Shown: one piece after another, positions 1-10,292 of the stretch
Layout of the letters: every line of letters begins with the position of its first letter
Numbering within the stretch: the stretch's first letter is position 1
NCBI GenBank assembly: GCA_026936335.1
Contig: JAPMXV010000061.1
Location: 124,001-188,000 of the forward strand
DNA from: Mantamonas sphyraenae
Taxonomy: Eukaryota; CRuMs; Mantamonadidae
DNA length: 64,000 nt
Direction: 5' to 3'
Notes under the pieces: generated by a model
Database searches by the model: none
What the model was told of the DNA's origin: nothing
What the model saw: only the letters and a program-made list of their open reading frames with translations
Translations under genes and position numbers: made by a program

Positions 1-1036
1 GCGTAAAAGGTAGCCTTGATCAGGTTGCCCATGGTCTTGGTGCGACCGGAGGTCTGGGTGTACACGTCACCCACACCAGCCATGCTCAGCAGCTTCTTGG
101 GCACAAGGGCGGCCACCAGACCGGTACCCTTGGGTGCAGGCACCAGACGCACAGTCACGGAACCGCACTTGCCGCTCACCTTGGTGGGCACAGTGTGCGG
201 GGCACCGATGTTGTTGCCCCAGTAGCCCAGACGCACAGGGATCACAGACAGCTTGGCCAGAGTGATGGCACCACGGATGGCCGTAGCCACCTCCTTGGCG
301 CACTTGACACCCAGACCCACATGGCCCGAGTAGTCACCCACAGCCACAAACGCCTTGAAGCGAGTGCGCTGACCGGCACGCGTCTGCTTCTGCACAGGCA
401 TGATCTTCATGACCTGTTGGACACGGGAGTCGAGAGGAGGGTGGGTGGGTGGGGAGTGGGATGTGTGAGTGGGAGGCACACGGGTGGGTGGGGGAAAGGA
501 CAGTCAAACAGACACCCGCAGCGCTCAGCTGCATTTTCCCACACACAGCGCACACACAAAAACGCACCTCGTCCTTCAGCGTGGGCAGGAAAAAGTCGAT
601 GATGGGAGCTTCCTTGATCGGCAGAGAGAAGAGGTAGATCTCCTCAATGCTCTTGATCTTGCCACTGTGTGTGTGTGTGTGTGGCGGGTGGGGGGTGTGA
701 GATTGTGGGTCGGTGGAAAAGCGCATGCGATGCAATCCCTCTCTCGCACACGGTCACACAGGACACAGGACAACCGCGACCCATGCCACACTCTCAAACG
801 TACGCCTGCACCAGACGGCCCAGCTTGGTAGCGGGCACCCAGGCCTCCTTGTCGTCGCCACGACGGCCACGGCCGCGGCCACCGCCACGTCCACCGCCAC
901 GGCCACCACCACGGCCTCCGCCACGGCCACCGCCACGGCCTCCACCACGGCCACCACGCTCACCGCGCTCGCCGCCACGGCCGCCGAAGCCACCGCCGAA
1001 TCCGGATCCAGAGTTGTTCGATGCACCCTCGCTCAT
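1..1036 (-). CDS. RPS2: 40S ribosomal protein S2 (uS5), copy A, 3' end off the window
   Basis: Small-subunit ribosomal protein uS5, part of the decoding-side 40S body. Exons on the minus strand: 1036-804, 664-568 and 413 to beyond base 1; introns 665-803 and 414-567 have GT-AG ends. The N-terminus is an RGG/GGR-rich tail as in animal and protist RPS2. It is followed by [24 protein letters not shown], and the S5 core with [14 protein letters not shown] and AITLAKLSV. The last visible codons read ATFYA, so about 48 C-terminal residues are missing. The copy at 10415-11589 has the same protein sequence throughout the overlap and the same intron positions, with introns of slightly different length. 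Identity is certain; whether both copies are expressed is not known. Confidence 0.95.
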
Positions 1037-1152
1037 GTTGAAGAAAAGTCAGGTATTTGCGTGGGAGGAGCAGCGCAGCGCATGCTCCCTCTGTGTGGTC
1101 ATCATGGACACATGTGTTCCCCCCAGAATGGAACCACATCTTCCATCCACAC
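1..1152. repeat. Left arm of RPS2 inverted repeat
   Basis: The reverse complement of 1-1152 matches 10293-11444: RPS2 exons 1-2, most of exon 3, both introns and about 115 bp of upstream sequence. Coding parts differ only by rare synonymous changes (for example one ACC/ACG threonine codon). Introns and leader carry small indels. The arm is cut by the window edge and probably continues to the left. The spacer between arms is about 9.1 kb. Confidence 0.92.
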
Positions 1153-1220
1153 GTCTGGGAACAATGGTGTTCATTGTTGGCTTCACATCTCACCCCGTGG
1201 ACACCAACTGCGAATCACCC

Positions 1221-1928
1221 TCACAACTTTGCCCCCCTGGGGAACGGCCCATCATACTCCTCGCCAATCAAGGCAGCGACGGTTTCCATGCGATCATGGC
1301 CAAACACTGTGGCGACCTGGGGCGTGTCCTCGTCCTTCTCTTCGCCGGGCATGACGTCTGGGGTGTGGATGACAATGAACGGAGCCCCAAAGGCACCCAG
1401 ATCGATGGCCACCTGAGTCATCTCTTTCAACGCCTCCTTCACGTGTGTTTCCGTGCTCAGGCCCAGCAGCTCGTCAGCACTGTTCTTTGAAAGGCCTGCA
1501 CTGAGCATAGCGGCTGCCAGGGACTCCTCCGTGGTGATGTCCTCGTCGCGCGACCAGATGCGTGTCCACAACTCACGTGCCAGAGGCTCCACGTCCATGG
1601 GACGAGTGAGGCGCGTGGCTGTGAGCAGGCGTTCGGCCTTGAGGGTGCCCTGCATCACAGAGGCAAAATCTTCGGGCTGCTTCAGCGGCACGTCGTACAG
1701 CATGGCCAGGCGTTCAACATCCCGACTCATGTAAACCCCTTTGGCCGGGTTGTATGCCGGAGGCCGGTTGTTGGACGCCTTCATGATGCCGCCGAGAAAG
1801 ATGGGCTGCAGCTCAAGCGAAATCGCCCACTGCGATCGGTAGCGGCACAGGGTTTCAAAGGCCAGCCAGCTGTATGGTGACACAACGTCAAAGAAGAGTT
1901 GGATGACGGTTGGTGATTTCTGGCTCAT
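1221..1928 (-). CDS. GSTK1: Kappa-class glutathione S-transferase (DsbA-fold)
   Basis: Single-exon protein of 235 residues, the usual length for GSTK/HCCA-isomerase proteins. It begins with a thioredoxin-fold strand and the FDVVSPYSWLAFETL segment; the Ser/Tyr there is where GSTK places its glutathione-activating serine. Later come NRPPAYNPAKG, an all-helical insert, and GAFGAPFIV, the cis-Pro turn typical of the DsbA superfamily, then FGHDRME near the end. Family members conjugate glutathione in mitochondria or peroxisomes; the sequence ends AKL, close to but not a canonical SKL PTS1. The ATG at 1928 lies 77 bp from the divergent torsin start, so the two probably share a promoter region. Alternative: 2-hydroxychromene-2-carboxylate isomerase-like enzyme. 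Confidence 0.88.
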   Translation of the reverse strand: MSQKSPTVIQLFFDVVSPYSWLAFETLCRYRSQWAISLELQPIFLGGIMKASNNRPPAYNPAKGVYMSRDVERLAMLYDVPLKQPEDFASVMQGTLKAERLLTATRLTRPMDVEPLARELWTRIWSRDEDITTEESLAAAMLSAGLSKNSADELLGLSTETHVKEALKEMTQVAIDLGAFGAPFIVIHTPDVMPGEEKDEDTPQVATVFGHDRMETVAALIGEEYDGPFPRGAKL

Positions 1929-2005
1929 GATGGGGAAGGAGTTGGCACGGGTGGCGCTGTCGTAGGCAACTCATTGGCAACACAAGACCCACCTGCTGCC
2001 CCACC

Positions 2006-3777
2006 ATGCCCACACATCACGCATGCGTGTGTGTCCCTTGGCGTAGGCCATTTGACGGTGGCAGAGCACCTGTGTTCTTTGTGTTGGCGGCTGCGGTGGT
2101 GCTGCTTGCGTGCGTTGCGAGTGTCGACGCGCGTGCCACCCCGTACTGCCGTCGTGGCTGCGATTACAGACCCATCTTGTGTCCACTCGGTAGGTTGTGG
2201 GGCAGATTGGATAGGGTTCTGTCTTGCCACCATGTGTGATCCTTGACCAAGGCGTGGGTGCCGATGACGTGGCCTGCTCACACTGCTCTATTCGCTCACC
2301 CTGGCATGCACACGACGCGGCTGACTCACGGATACACCGTTAGGCCCTTGTGCCATGTACAGCAACCCTGGACAGCGATTTCGAGAGACCCTGCGCGCAG
2401 GCGTGGTCGGTCAGGATAATGGGTTGGACGCGTACGTTTTCCGCTCTCCAGCCCACACCTGCGACCATGTGCGACTGACACAGGACCACACACACACACA
2501 CACACTGCACGGCATGGTTGATCCATGCGTGGCCGCGTTTGCATGCCTTGACACCTGCAACGCAGGATTGAGAATGCCTGAACAGCCACTACGCAGGCAT
2601 TCTGGATGCCCGTCGCGCACATTCGTCTGGGGAGGGCACGGGACCGCTGGTGCTGCATATTTCGGGTCCCTCGGGTGTGGGAAAGACATTCTGTGCCAAG
2701 CTGATGGCCAAGGCGCTGTACAGGCACGAGGACGACGAAGGTGTCGCCACAGAGTACTGCGGCGAGGTGTACATCGATCTGCGCAACTACCAGTTTCCAC
2801 CATTCAATCCCAACGGCGACTTTGCTGCCTACCAGGCCACCATTGGGTAAGTGGGCGGTCGCATTGGGGCACCCTTGGGGGTGTACCTCGCGACATCACC
2901 GGAGACTCACCACGTACACCCCCCCCACACACACATTCACAGCCGATACCAGAACACACTGAAGGACGTGATTGCAGATCAGTTGAGCGTGTGTCCGCGC
3001 TCGCTGTTCATTCTGGACGAGGTGCAGCTTGCGCCGGTGCAGATGATGCAGATGTTCCCGTCCATGCTCGACAGCGGCTCGTCGACCCTGGAGCACGGCG
3101 GGAAGCGTGTGTCCACACGTCAGGCCATCTTTGTGTTTATCTCAGATCTGGGTGCGGATGCAGTGTCGGACAGTGACTCTCCCGACGTGGTTCGCTCTCG
3201 CATCCTCCAGGCCGCCAAGCGACATGCAGACGTGGTGCTGCGCAACCAGCAGGGCAAACGTGTGGGCAACATGATGGAGGCTGCCGTGCTTGTGCCCTTC
3301 TTGCCGCTGTCAGAGACGTCGATGCAGGAGTTGATTGCCATGTGGTTCGATCGCAAGATGGCCGCACAGGCTGGCCGCGTACGCCAGCTGGCTCGCCCTG
3401 GGTGGCGTGGTGTGGTCCAGGTTGCCAATGTACAGGAGCGCAAGCGTATCCTGGACCATTTGTGGACCATCTGCAAGGATCAGTCGCAGGGGTCGCGTGC
3501 GCGCGGCGTGCAGACGTTGATCGAGACAGAGGTGATGGCACAGGTGATGAAGTATGTCATGCAGCACACATTGGAAGGCACCACGTCGTTGCAGCTGGCC
3601 ATGCGCGAGGGCAAGCTGCACATCGACACCTTTCAGCACACTCCCAAGCAGCCCAAGAACGCTCCTTCCGACCTCTTCAACATGGTCGTCTCCAACGTCC
3701 GCACAGGCGCAGGTGCCATGTACACACGCGTCAAAGAGAACCTGGCTGGGGACGACAAAGCCAAGAATGAACTCTGA
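2006..3777 (+). CDS. Torsin-like AAA+ ATPase with signal peptide and KNEL terminus
   Basis: Four exons: 2006-2189, 2344-2431, 2586-2846, 2943-3777; every intron keeps frame and has a GT donor and AG acceptor. Product about 455 aa. Exon 1 encodes an N-terminal hydrophobic stretch (FFVLAAAVVLLACVASVDA) that looks like a signal sequence. Then come VVGQDNGLDA, Walker A GPSGVGKT, Walker B LFILDEVQ, a sensor-1-like FVFISDLGAD and a C-terminal helical domain. The protein ends KAKNEL, a KDEL-like tetrapeptide. Torsins are ER/nuclear-envelope AAA+ proteins, so signal plus retrieval motif fit the family. No clear sensor-2 arginine motif was identified. Divergent from GSTK; its stop codon overlaps the proposed start of the next small gene. 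Alternative: a ClpB/SKD3-type AAA+ protein. Confidence 0.85.
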
Positions 3778-4171
3778 AAATTGGCGGAAACCTCGTGTGC
3801 GCGACCACAGCCAGCGCAATGTCATCATTCCTCGCCTGCCTGCGCCTGCTCTCTTGGGAGCCTTGTCCATCGGAATTGGCATTGGTGGCACCGTTGTCCT
3901 GGACAAAAAGAGGCACGACGAGGAGATGCAGTGGAAGGATGAAGTCGAGTTCAGCCTCAGTGCCCCCGTGCAGAACTCTGAGTTGGACAGGCGTGCACGA
4001 GTGACCTCCATTGGTCTGTACAATCGGGTCAAGTGGGACTTTGACTTTGTGCAGCGCATGGACGAGGGCGACGAGCTCACCAATGCCGACAGGGTTGAGG
4101 AGGCCCTGGCGGCCTCATTGTCAACTGCAGACGCATCCGACGCATCCCAACCACTCACCGAAGAAGCATAA
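3767..4171 (+). CDS. Small single-pass membrane protein with RLPAPAL motif
   Basis: About 134 residues if the ATG that overlaps the torsin stop is used. Not recognised. A short basic N-terminal region is followed by RLPAPAL and a hydrophobic stretch (LLGALSIGIGIGGTVVL), then a charged segment (DKKRHDEEMQWKDEVEF) and an acidic Ser/Ala-rich tail. The next gene has the same RLPAPAL plus transmembrane layout, so the two look like a tandem pair. The start is uncertain: an ATG at 3820 would line up with the start of the next gene but is out of frame by one base, and this window has other one-base breaks. Mitochondrial inner membrane is possible but unsupported. Confidence 0.55.
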   Translation: MNSENWRKPRVRDHSQRNVIIPRLPAPALLGALSIGIGIGGTVVLDKKRHDEEMQWKDEVEFSLSAPVQNSELDRRARVTSIGLYNRVKWDFDFVQRMDEGDELTNADRVEEALAASLSTADASDASQPLTEEA

Positions 4172-4270
4172 TACCCGTCTTGGTGGCTGATGGCAGCAAC
4201 CCGGATGTTTGGGGCCATGCGGCTGCGCGCGGTTGATGAGCCAACCAAACTGCTCGCTGAAACCCACACC

Positions 4271-4579
4271 ATGTCCATCCGCTTGCCTGCACCTGCCCTG
4301 ATCACAGCGGCGGCTGTGGGAGTCATGAGCGGACTGTATATTTTCGGACCCCCGCTTCAGGAGTACCAGCGGTCGCAGGGAGAGATGCCTGTGGACGAGG
4401 CGCAGCTTTTGGAGGCTGCCATGGCCGAGCCGCTCAGTGGATCCGACCAATCGGCCTTCCAAGATGCCATGGCCACCATTATGGGTGTTGCGCCGTACGA
4501 CACTGCCCTTGCAGACATTGCAGAGTGCGAAGCCGAGCCCGTGGAAAAAGCGCCCACCTCCAACTCCACAGCCACATGA
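4271..4579 (+). CDS. Small single-pass membrane protein, paralogue of the preceding gene
   Basis: About 102 residues from the ATG at 4271, giving MSIRLPAPALITAAAVGV; an upstream in-frame ATG at 4190 would add 27 residues. It shares RLPAPAL directly before a hydrophobic segment with the gene at 3767-4171. After the membrane segment come PPLQEYQRSQ and an acidic Ala/Glu-rich tail with DEAQLLEAAMAEP. I do not recognise the family. The position 100 bp after the previous gene on the same strand suggests tandem duplication followed by divergence. Confidence 0.55.
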   Translation: MSIRLPAPALITAAAVGVMSGLYIFGPPLQEYQRSQGEMPVDEAQLLEAAMAEPLSGSDQSAFQDAMATIMGVAPYDTALADIAECEAEPVEKAPTSNSTAT

Positions 4580-4658
4580 ACAGCCGCATGTCGACCTCAG
4601 ACTTCATTCCCATTGCACACCACTCCCATTCGTTCTTGCTGCCTCCTTTGTCCACACT

Positions 4659-5325
4659 TTAGCCGCGTTCCACCGCCTCAATGGCGTCGTCAACGACACC
4701 GCTGAGCACAAGCTGCTTCAGGTTCAGATACGCCTGTTTGTTCAGCATGAGCCCCTTGCGTGTGGGCTTCATTTCGCCCGAATCTTTGTCGCTGTACCAT
4801 TCGCGGATGTTGACGTAGGTGTTGCCGCTCCACTTGGTCACTGCAAGACGCTTCTTTGCGTTGCCCAGCTCCCAGAACAACGAGCCATCGCTTGCACGCA
4901 CCGCAGTGCGTTTGTTGCCTGTGTGTTGGTTCATGTCACCCTCCACATCCTCCAGTTTGCGCTTCATGGGCTCGCTTGCCACCGGAGCGGCGAGAGTGTG
5001 TTGTTGTTCGGTGGACGTCGTTTGCTGCTGCTCGGACACGCCGCTGGCGGTCTCTGCACTCGTCTGTGGGGTCTCTCTGGACGTGGGCACTTCCACGTTT
5101 CCCTGTGAAATGTTTCCGTGTGAGAGAAACCGTGCCAACATCGTCCACTGTTGTGGTTGCGGGCGAAACGTGGGTTTTGGCGCGAGTGATCACAGTTCTC
5201 AGGAACCCGGCAAGTGGTCAGAGTTCCCCTTTGCGGCACACACTCACCATCAACTGCTGCAGTACACCTGGTTGCGAGAGAAGTGCGCGCAGGGACGCCA
5301 TCGTGTCGTCGTTGTTCGTGGACAT
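4659..5325 (-). CDS. SUB1: Transcriptional coactivator PC4/SUB1
   Basis: Two exons, 5325-5248 and 5102-4659, with the intron 5103-5247 in phase 0; product 173 residues. The N-terminal half is low complexity (Ser/Thr/Gln/Glu), as in PC4 regulatory regions. The C-terminal domain reads SLFWELGNAKKRLAVTKW, then GNTYVNIREWY, then PTRKGLMLNKQAYLNLK. This is the single-stranded-DNA-binding PC4 fold, with the conserved VNIREWY and PTRKGL blocks. PC4 binds ssDNA and promotes RNA polymerase II transcription. Only 40 bp separate the stop of the upstream TBC-like gene (5366) from this ATG, so the two must have overlapping UTRs or a very short promoter. Confidence 0.93.
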
Positions 5326-5365
5326 CGAGAAATGGATGGTTTTTGTTTGGCCGCTGGACGCCCGG

Positions 5366-7825
5366 TCAATAATCGGGCGCCAACTGCCTGAACTTCTTTG
5401 TCACCTTCTTGTGCTTGGCCTTTGCGGTCTCGAGACTCACCTGCTCGACGCTGTACAGATTGTTGGCTTGTTTCTTGGGCAGGACACGCTTGTACGCGGC
5501 AAGCATGTTCTCTTGCCACGCCGCATTCTCCTGCACCAGCTCTGCCTCCTCCTTTTCCGTGCCGTACGCCAGCCATCGCATAAACTCCATGGCATAGATC
5601 AAATCGCCCAGCAGAACGTCGTCCCGTTCCAGCGTCACCGATGCGTCCAGCGGCGTCAGCGGCTTGGCCTTGCGCTCTTCCTCGTTCTCCTCCTCGTTCT
5701 CCTCTTCCTCCTCGCCCACCCCTTCGTCTTCGTCCACATCCACCCCATCTACATCTCCATGGACACCAGAAACACCTCCTGTGTCGTTCTCCGTGTCTGC
5801 TGCTGCGCCCTCGCCCTCGCCCTCGTTCTCCCCTTGCTCCGGCGATGCATGCACCTCCTCGTTCTCATCATCTTCTTCTTCCACCTCGACAATCTCAGGT
5901 TCCTCGTCCTGCGCAGCCTCGTCCTCCGCGTCCGCTGCGCCGTCGGTATCCGCGATGGGCTCCTGTTCCTCCTCATCCTTGTCCTCCTCGTCCTCGTCCC
6001 TCTCCTCTTGGATATGCTCATCTACCTCTTCGTCGCGTCCCTTTCCCTGTTCCTCCGGTATTGTGCCGCGGTCTTCTGACCCTCCGGTCTCCTGCAAATC
6101 TCGTAGCCTCCTGTGCTCTGCTCCACCATGGGCCAGGGTGACACCTGCATGCACAGCTTCTTGTGTGGCACGCATCTTCATGTACGCGCTGACGGGATCC
6201 TCATCTTCCTCCTCGTCAGCCTCTGACTCTTTGCTGTCCACACCCTCTTCTTCTTCTTCCTCCCTCGCAGACTGTGCAAACGTCACCGGCTCATCCTCGT
6301 CACTCGATTCATCCAAGTGAGCGCGTGTGTCCTCGTCGTCCACAGTCTGTATCTGGGGCGTGGGTTTGCTCACGGTGCTCAATTCCTCCTTGGTCTTGTG
6401 TGTGGTGTTCAACACCTGGCGCACCGATGACATGAAATGCGTCTCCATCACGTCTTGAATCTGCTTGACAGTAATGGCAGGTGCCTCTGTGCGCAGAGTG
6501 CTGGTGGCACTGGCCATGCTATCGCACAACAGCAACTGTTCGCGCAGACACAACACCACGGACAGCGTGATGGGCACAATCATGCGATCGATGCCACACA
6601 GCATAAACTGATCCCACACGTACAACAGTGTGGTTGCGTCCAGGACGCCGACAAACAGAGAGGAAACTGCAGGCCACACCATCATCGACAGCCGCAATTC
6701 GGGCGATCCTCCCGACGAAGACTTGGACGACGACACACTCTCATTGGCCAACACCATCAGATGGTAGTGCAGGGTGTCGTCCACCTTGTGCAACGCCGCT
6801 ACCAGGGCATTGGTAAAGCGTGCGTTGCTCTGGTGTTGTTCCTCGCCCGTGGCAAGCGGGTACACACGCACACGCTGCATCACACTCAAGCTCACAAGGT
6901 ATGCCGCCAATTGGGCTTCTTTACGCCCACTGTCGCCCATGACTGCCAGAAGCGGCAGGCAAAGACGGTACACGGGAAACGAATCGGTGTCCAGCCTGTC
7001 TTGCAGCCCCACCATGTCGCTGGTGTCCGGGTGTGCCAGCCAGAACTGAACCATGGTCTTCATGGTGGCCACCAGGGCGCCATCGATGTTCTCTGGGTCG
7101 ATCAGGCCCTCGCTGGCCGTACTGTTGAGCACGTTTTGGCAAGCTTGTGTCACCTCCATGTCGTGTGCATAGCCACCCCACGCCTTGGTGCTTGCAAACA
7201 TCCACTGTGTATACTCCTTGTCCACTGCGGGGCTGTCCAGCCGTCTGTGCCAAGCCTGGACGCGCAGCTGCCCACGCAGCGGCTGATTCGCCAACCCCAC
7301 CAGCTTCCGCTGCTGATCTGGCCACTTGTGCAGCAGTTCGGCAATCCCCGACGCCGCACTGTTCATCACCTCCTCTCTCTGTGCGTGTTTGTACGCCATA
7401 TGGATGTGTCAGCGTGGTCATTCTACGTGTGTGTGCCACAGGTTTGCGTTTGCTCCAAAGCGGCAAAACGGTTGGCTCACCTTGCTTCCCTGGCTGCGCA
7501 GTTTGTCGTCCAGCACCTTGCTTGTGTGTTGCACCAGCTGCGCATGAAGTGCCGTGCCTTGCAATTGCCGCTCCACACTGTCCACAAACACCACCTTCTC
7601 TTCCTCTGCCAGCTGCGAAAAGTACTGAACACCTGCACGTCGCACCTCGGCCTGCAGACACGCATGCACCACCCGACTCAGTTCCTCAAACTGTTCCGTC
7701 GATGCCACCTGTTGCCGTGCCTCCTCCAACCACGACGTCGGCGCAGCATGCTGCTTGTGTCCGCAAAGGACATGTTTTCGATGGAAAAAGTTCTTTTCTT
7801 CCTGCCTGCGCAGCGCACTGCACAC
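5366..7825 (-). CDS. TBC-like protein with long acidic insert; 5' end unresolved
   Basis: Two exons can be defined: up to 7481, and 7378-5366, with a 102-bp phase-0 intron (branch-like CTGAC, acceptor CGCACAG). The second exon contains PLRGQLRVQAWHRRLDSP and, about 200 residues later, LLYVWDQFMLCGIDRMIVP. The spacing resembles a TBC Rab-GAP domain, but the catalytic IxxDxxR and YxQ motifs are not obvious. A region of about 180 residues made mostly of Glu/Asp follows, then a conserved-looking C-terminus (QANNLYSVEQVS). The first exon has no in-frame ATG. Reading upstream, it runs straight into the TGA that ends the CNG-channel frame. A missed upstream exon or a sequence error must account for the start. 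Rab regulation is inference from the weak TBC resemblance. Confidence 0.5.
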
Positions 7826-10229
7826 TCACATTTCTCCATCGCTGCCTCGTCGCTGCCTGTACCGTTTGGAAGCTGCGGCCGTGCTGTGTCGCTTGTTGCT
7901 GTTTTTGTTCTTGTTGTTTCCGTGCAGCCGTCGCGACAGGGCAGCCGACACCAACTCGGTGTCGCTCTCGCCTCGCCAGCGCAGACTCGCCTCCGCCGGA
8001 ATCTGTGCCATCGACAGTGGGTTCTTGTTGTGTGGCGTGTGCACTGTCGTCTGCTCCAGCATCTCCTTTTCGTCGTCGTCCATCTCCTCTTGGTTTTCCG
8101 GCGTGTCCAGGATGGCATCCATGTTGCCTCCGTACTCCTTGATGCTTGCGTCGGACGTGTCTCCAGCCGACCACCCACTGCCCATTGCGTCCATCTCAAT
8201 CATTCCAGCCTCGCCCGCTTCCCTGCTGCTTGTTCCGCCCAGCATCTGAGCCGCCGCCGCACGTCGTGGCGGCGACACTGTGTCACTGCTGTGCGATGCC
8301 GTCGACTTGGACGACGACAGCGACGATGCCTTCGCCGCAGCCTCCTCCTCTTCCGTCTCCACCGCCATCATGGCTGGTTTGCCTGTGCCAGCGCCCAAGT
8401 CCACGGGCGGGGGTGACGGCGACGAGGACGACGACGTGCTGCCGGCCCCCCTGCCGGTGCCCGTCGTCGTCCTCATGGCCGATGTTGGATGGTTGGTGTG
8501 GTGATTGCCGCTCGTGCGTCGTCCTGCGGTGCCTTTGGCAGCCACAGCAGCCGCCGCCGCCGTGGATTTGTTGTACCGCTGCCGTGCAATCTTCTTCATG
8601 CGCGCCATGATTTCGTGGTAGTCGTGGAGCACAAAGTCAAAGTCGTCCTTGTGGAGCACAAACATTTCGCAAAACTCCATGGCCCGAACGGTGGCTGTGC
8701 GGCGCGTGGAAAACAGCAGCGCCACCTCCCCAAAGTACCCTCCCGAGTCCAGCACGGCAAACTGCTTGCCGCCATACTCCTTGGACAGCACCTCCACCTT
8801 GCCTTTGGTAATAAAGTACATCTCGCGGCCAATCTCCCGCTTGCGGATGATGATGTCTCCAGGCGAGAAGATGCGTGGACGCAGCAGCTCCAGGATGGCG
8901 TTGATGAACGAACTGTCGCAGCCCTGGAACAGAGGGATGGTCTCGATGATGTCTCTGTTCAGAAAACGCGAGATGTCAATGCGGATGCTGCGCGGCAGCT
9001 CCATCATAAACTTGTTTTCGTCCAGGCCGTGGTGCCTTGCCCACACGTATTCGTAGTAGTTGGAAACACGCTGCTGGATGTTCAGTGGGATCTTGTGGTA
9101 ATTCATGTACCGTTCCACCGTGTTCATCTTGATGCGAAACGCAGCGTAGTTGGCGTCCATGTTGGCAATCAACGTGCTGATGTTGCCCAGGATGATGCCG
9201 TACACAAACATGCCCATCAGCTCCACCATGCACGTCAACAGCATTTCCGTCGGGTTCTGCTTCGACGGCACAATGTCGCCGTAGCCCACCGATGTCAGCG
9301 TGGTGATGGCCCAGTAGAACGAGCGCGTAAACTGCCGAAAGGGCGGCTCCAGATCCAAACTGGGTGCTCCCACCACGCCGTTGGCCTGGTCGGTGGCAAA
9401 GAGCCATGTGTCCACGGAGAAGCCATGGAACTCGGCCTGAAGCCACCAGATGCAGCCCAGCCAGTGGGCGAGGAGGAGCACGGAAAAGATGAGTTTGGCA
9501 ACGCCGAGGTAGCCGCCTTTGCGGTCGCCGGAAGACTCCATTTCGCTGAGGTAGTTGTACAGGCGAAACGCACGGAGGGCCTTGAGGGCACGGAAGGCGG
9601 CTGTGTGTTGGGTGTCCTCTGCAAAGCCCTGAAAGAGCTCAAACGGAAAGGCGACGACGGCGTCGAAAGCAAACCAAGTGTGGAAGTACTTCTCGCGGAT
9701 GCGCACTTCGCTGGTCACCAGGGCTCCATCGTGATAGAAGGGCGTCTTGAAATTGAGGTAGATGTCGAGGAAGAAAAATGCGTCGATAATGAGGTCGAAC
9801 CAATAGGTGCGCCAGTACTCGTCGACGCTGATGCGCTCAAAGGCGATTCGGTACGGGATGGTCAAACAATGGTACAGGATGCAAACGAGGAGAAACTGTG
9901 TGAACCAGGTGCGTTGGACACTGTTTGGGATTGTACAACACGGGCAGGTTGGCCACCTCTTCTTGTTCGCTGGTGGTCCACAGGTCTGCTTGCGAGCCCA
10001 TGCGGTTGGGGCTGTTGGAGGCGTGAAGATTGCGCGTACTCAACGACCGTTGCAGCTGGTTCAGCAGCCCACTCAGACGGCCATCACTTGTCTTGCGAGG
10101 CGCATCAAGCCGTGCTTTGGATTCGCCCATGTTGCCCAACGAGGACCGTGAGCCACGAGCCGTCCGTGGGGTGCCACGCGCCGTCCGAGGAGTTCCACGG
10201 GCCGTGCGCGGGGTTTTTGAGGTTTGCAT
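7826..10229 (-). CDS. Cyclic-nucleotide-gated / HCN-type cation channel, copy 1
   Basis: Six-transmembrane channel with cytosolic cyclic-nucleotide-binding domain, about 800 residues. In order: N-terminal repeats of TPRTARG; S1 around TWFTQFLLVCILYH; S2 with DLIIDAFFFLDIYLNF; S4 with FRALKALRAFRLYNYL; pore YWAITTLTSVGYGDIVP; C-linker; and a cNMP domain with MYFITKGKVEVL, GGYFGEVALLF and RRTATVRA, which holds the phosphate-binding cassette. The GYGD filter suggests K+ preference. A Ser/Pro/Ala-rich tail follows. The reading frame breaks once: 5' of S1 it shifts by one base at the CCCAAA run (plus-strand 9924-9929). Removing one base gives LYNPNSVQRTWF, which fits the family. The start at 10229 is 185 bp from the divergent RPS2 copy B. 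Confidence 0.9.
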
Positions 10230-10292
10230 TGCCTCCCTGTGCGGCGAAGAGCATTTGCCATGGAGGTCACGGGGTGAGGATGGAAGGAGGAG

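Noticed and set aside
669-1490. Long plus-strand ORF of Pro/Arg repeats opposite RPS2 copy A
   Set aside because: Antisense shadow of the RGG-coding exon; the same shadow exists opposite copy B, and it has no protein-like features of its own.
2851-2942. Upstream in-frame Met start for the third torsin exon
   Set aside because: Lies in the intron (GTAAGT donor, CACAG acceptor); splicing joins GPSGVGKT and DEVQ exons in frame.
6437-8416. 659-codon plus-strand ORF antisense to the TBC-like and CNG genes
   Set aside because: His/Gln/Arg/Leu-rich composition typical of the reverse of GC-rich coding sequence; sense strand has real domains and a well-formed intron.
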